A program made the translations under genes and the position numbers. From Lagopus muta (Eukaryota; Chordata; Aves; Galliformes; Phasianidae), in assembly GCF_023343835.1 (NCBI RefSeq), contig NC_064435.1, positions 66,722,134 to 66,786,133 of the forward strand: a stretch of 64,000 bases of DNA, written 5' to 3'. The notes below the pieces were generated by a model, which saw nothing but the letters and a program-made list of their open reading frames with translations, did no database searches and had not been told where the DNA came from. Of the stretch, positions 61,958 to 64,000 are shown one piece after another. Numbering within the stretch: the first letter of the stretch is position 1; every line of letters starts with the position of its first letter.

Positions 61958-63950
61958 AATTTGGACTGCTGATACCTGTCATCCTGAACTCTGTTTAGTG
62001 GATGCAGGGAACAGAAGTGGAGAATGCTCTTAGCATAGCCAAGCTTTATTCTGAAAATTTTTGGATAAGTTTTCAGAGCCTCCAGCAAGCTGAGCCCTCT
62101 AAACTAAACTTGGGCCCATCTTGCATTTTCTGCATCTTTATGAAAGTGCAAAAAACCTCTCAGACTGCTAGCAACATCAGAACATATTTCTGTTCTATGA
62201 AATTACGAACATATAATGTGGTGAGAGGCTGGCTACTTCTCATGAACTGAATTTCTCTTAAGCTCCAACTGAAATTTTGGAGATAAATGGCTTACTATAC
62301 AGATAACAGAAAATGCCATATAGCTGTAATTATAGCGCTGGCATTCTTTTGTTTTAAGAATTCATCTGATACTTTTTAGGATTTTTGAATATTACTCTAG
62401 TATATTTGTCTCAGGGCACACACCCCATCTGTCCAGAATGGACTTGTTTGTGCTAAGTTAGGGGCTAGCCGGTGAGTCATTTTTTATAAATGAATACTAG
62501 GAAGTTCTTGCAATACCATTCTGCAAACAGAAATGCCAGACACAATTATCCATTGATTCAATGACCTAAAAAGATATTGCACCTTCTGCCTGGTTAATAA
62601 TTGATATATGTCTGATGAAGGAAATAGAGAAGGAAGATTTTCACTGCAGGACTCTTCAGGCTGCTGTTTATTTTTGCTATATATTTTGGCAGCATTAAAC
62701 CAGTTAAGGAATACATGTTCAGCGCAAGCTCAAGCAAGTCATACACATACGTACATATGAAAGAAAAATTAATTATACTCTTAGAATGAAGCAATTCAAA
62801 GGGTTAATTTGACATTGAGTCTTATAATTCTGAAAAGCCAGTAGACTACAAAACTTCTGACAAGAGATTTTATTTTTCTTAACATTTGTCTAGGCTTTGT
62901 TTGCATTATACACAAATAAAGTAACTTGGAAAAATTAGCTTGCAGCTAAACTGAGTTCTGAAGTTTACTGTACATTGTATTCTTAATCCAGTAAGAATGA
63001 TGAAATTTTTCTCTTGACTTTTCTCTTGCACTTTTTCTGTAAAATGGAGATGCTCATTTGCCCTTTCAATATAAGGAGTCATAATCAAGGACTAGCAGAT
63101 ACCTTTCTGCAGAAGATCTTCCTATTGCTATATCTACAATAGAACTGTTAGATACTTTTGAGTGCTACAGCAAGAATGTATATACAAGTCCACCAGTTGT
63201 TTCAATTATTTTGTCTATACAATAATTTTTTCCAGTCTATACAGAAATTTTCCAGTCTTATAAAGCCAACAGGTAAACCTAGGAGAAACATTTCTAGACT
63301 AAAAAATTAGTGTAGAATAAAGAAGTAGTATAGGATGTAGGTTGTCAGAATAAAACACCAAACATCTGCTGTGTTCCCTGGAAGCATCTCTGTTGATCTT
63401 AAATTTCAAAAGACTCTGCTTTCTTTAACAGACTTACAAGAAATAAATGTGTATGTTGCTCCAACTGAAGAGAAAATGATTATATGCTATTTCCAGACTT
63501 CCCAGAATGTCACTGTCATTTGCTGTGTGCATTAGCTGCAGGATGGAGCTTCCTCCGCAGCTTCTGCAAAGGACTGCTACATCTCTGCTCTGAAATTATA
63601 TTCACTTCTTTGTCTCAAAGAAGATGTTCTGGGATATGCATTTGATATTCTGAAAACTTCCGCAATGGTGGCTGTGAAAAGACTGTCTTTTTCATCCTCA
63701 TTTCAAAGCACCTTATTTTAGATAAATACTAAACCACATAGAATGAAATTTTGAAGGAAACTTTATGCATTAATATGAAGTGCTGAATCCCACAATTCTT
63801 TTCCTACTTTTACCCCATTTTCATTCATCTTCAGTCTTCATTAATCCAAATCAGTGCTAGTTGGACTGAGAAAGCACATCTGACATCCTGGCCAAATAAG
63901 AAAAAATGTTGTACCAATTCAGTTCTCATTTATACCACTGAAAATTACTG
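61958..63950. other. Unique AT-rich non-coding stretch
   Basis: No gene or repeat recognised; only short chance frames. A near-duplication CCAGTCTATACA / CCAGTCTTATAA lies at about 63233-63263. Confidence 0.55.
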
Positions 63951-64000
63951 AATCATTAAGGTTGGAAAAGACCACTAAGATCATCTAGTCCAACTGTTCA
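63951..64000 (-). mobile_element. CR1 3' end, minus strand, continues beyond window
   Basis: AATCATTAAGGTTGGAAAAG then GACCACTAAGATCATCTAGT and CCAACTGTTCA is the reverse complement of a CR1 3' UTR. The element runs past base 64000, so its length cannot be judged. Confidence 0.9.

Overview
This is a stretch of vertebrate nuclear DNA that is almost certainly avian and probably galliform. It has no bacterial-type gene packing, no ribosome-binding sites and no long reading frames. It is AT-rich with many long A/T homopolymers. Its recognisable dispersed repeats are chicken-repeat-1 (CR1) LINE 3' ends, finishing in the diagnostic tandem octamers ATTCTATG or ATTCTGTG, and non-autonomous mariner copies of the type known from chicken as Galluhop/Mariner1_GG. 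I found no exon, RNA gene, CpG island or CRISPR array, and no new multi-gene system. The window reads as a gene desert or the inside of a very large intron.

Layout. 1-2.7 kb: unique AT-rich DNA with an A25 tract. 2.7-3.15 kb: a degraded CR1 (+). 3.15-14.6 kb: unique DNA with a T39 tract. 14.6-14.8 kb: a short CR1 (+). 17.8-18.1 kb: a mariner deletion derivative. 20.35-20.55 kb: a mariner end fragment. 20.6-29.6 kb: unique DNA. 29.6-30.2 kb: the best-preserved CR1 (+), with an open ORF2 C-terminus. 30.2-38.1 kb: unique DNA with polypurine, palindromic and GC-richer patches. 38.07-38.64 kb: CR1 (-). 39.08-39.54 kb: a mariner with a decayed transposase N-terminus. 44.1 kb: a CR1 3' tip (-). 46.0-46.26 kb and 57.77-58.05 kb: two copies of one unnamed repeat in inverted orientation, with LTR-promoter-like features. 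58.74-59.27 kb: a complete-ended mariner derivative. 59.45 kb: a probable CR1 remnant. 59.8-60.35 kb: a possible second LTR-like stretch. 61.0-62.0 kb: two CR1 fragments in opposite orientation. 63.95 kb to the end: another CR1 (-) running off the window.

No genes act together here. The supported biology is transposon history: 5'-truncated CR1 insertions, mariner copies that have lost the transposase core and would have needed a transposase supplied in trans, and an inverted pair of regulatory-looking repeats. The other notable items are DNA-structure signals: back-to-back perfect palindromes at 34.9 kb, a 48-nt pure purine run at 33.5 kb, an alternating pyrimidine-purine run at 14.86 kb, and a 14-bp tandem duplication exactly at the 5' junction of the youngest-looking CR1.
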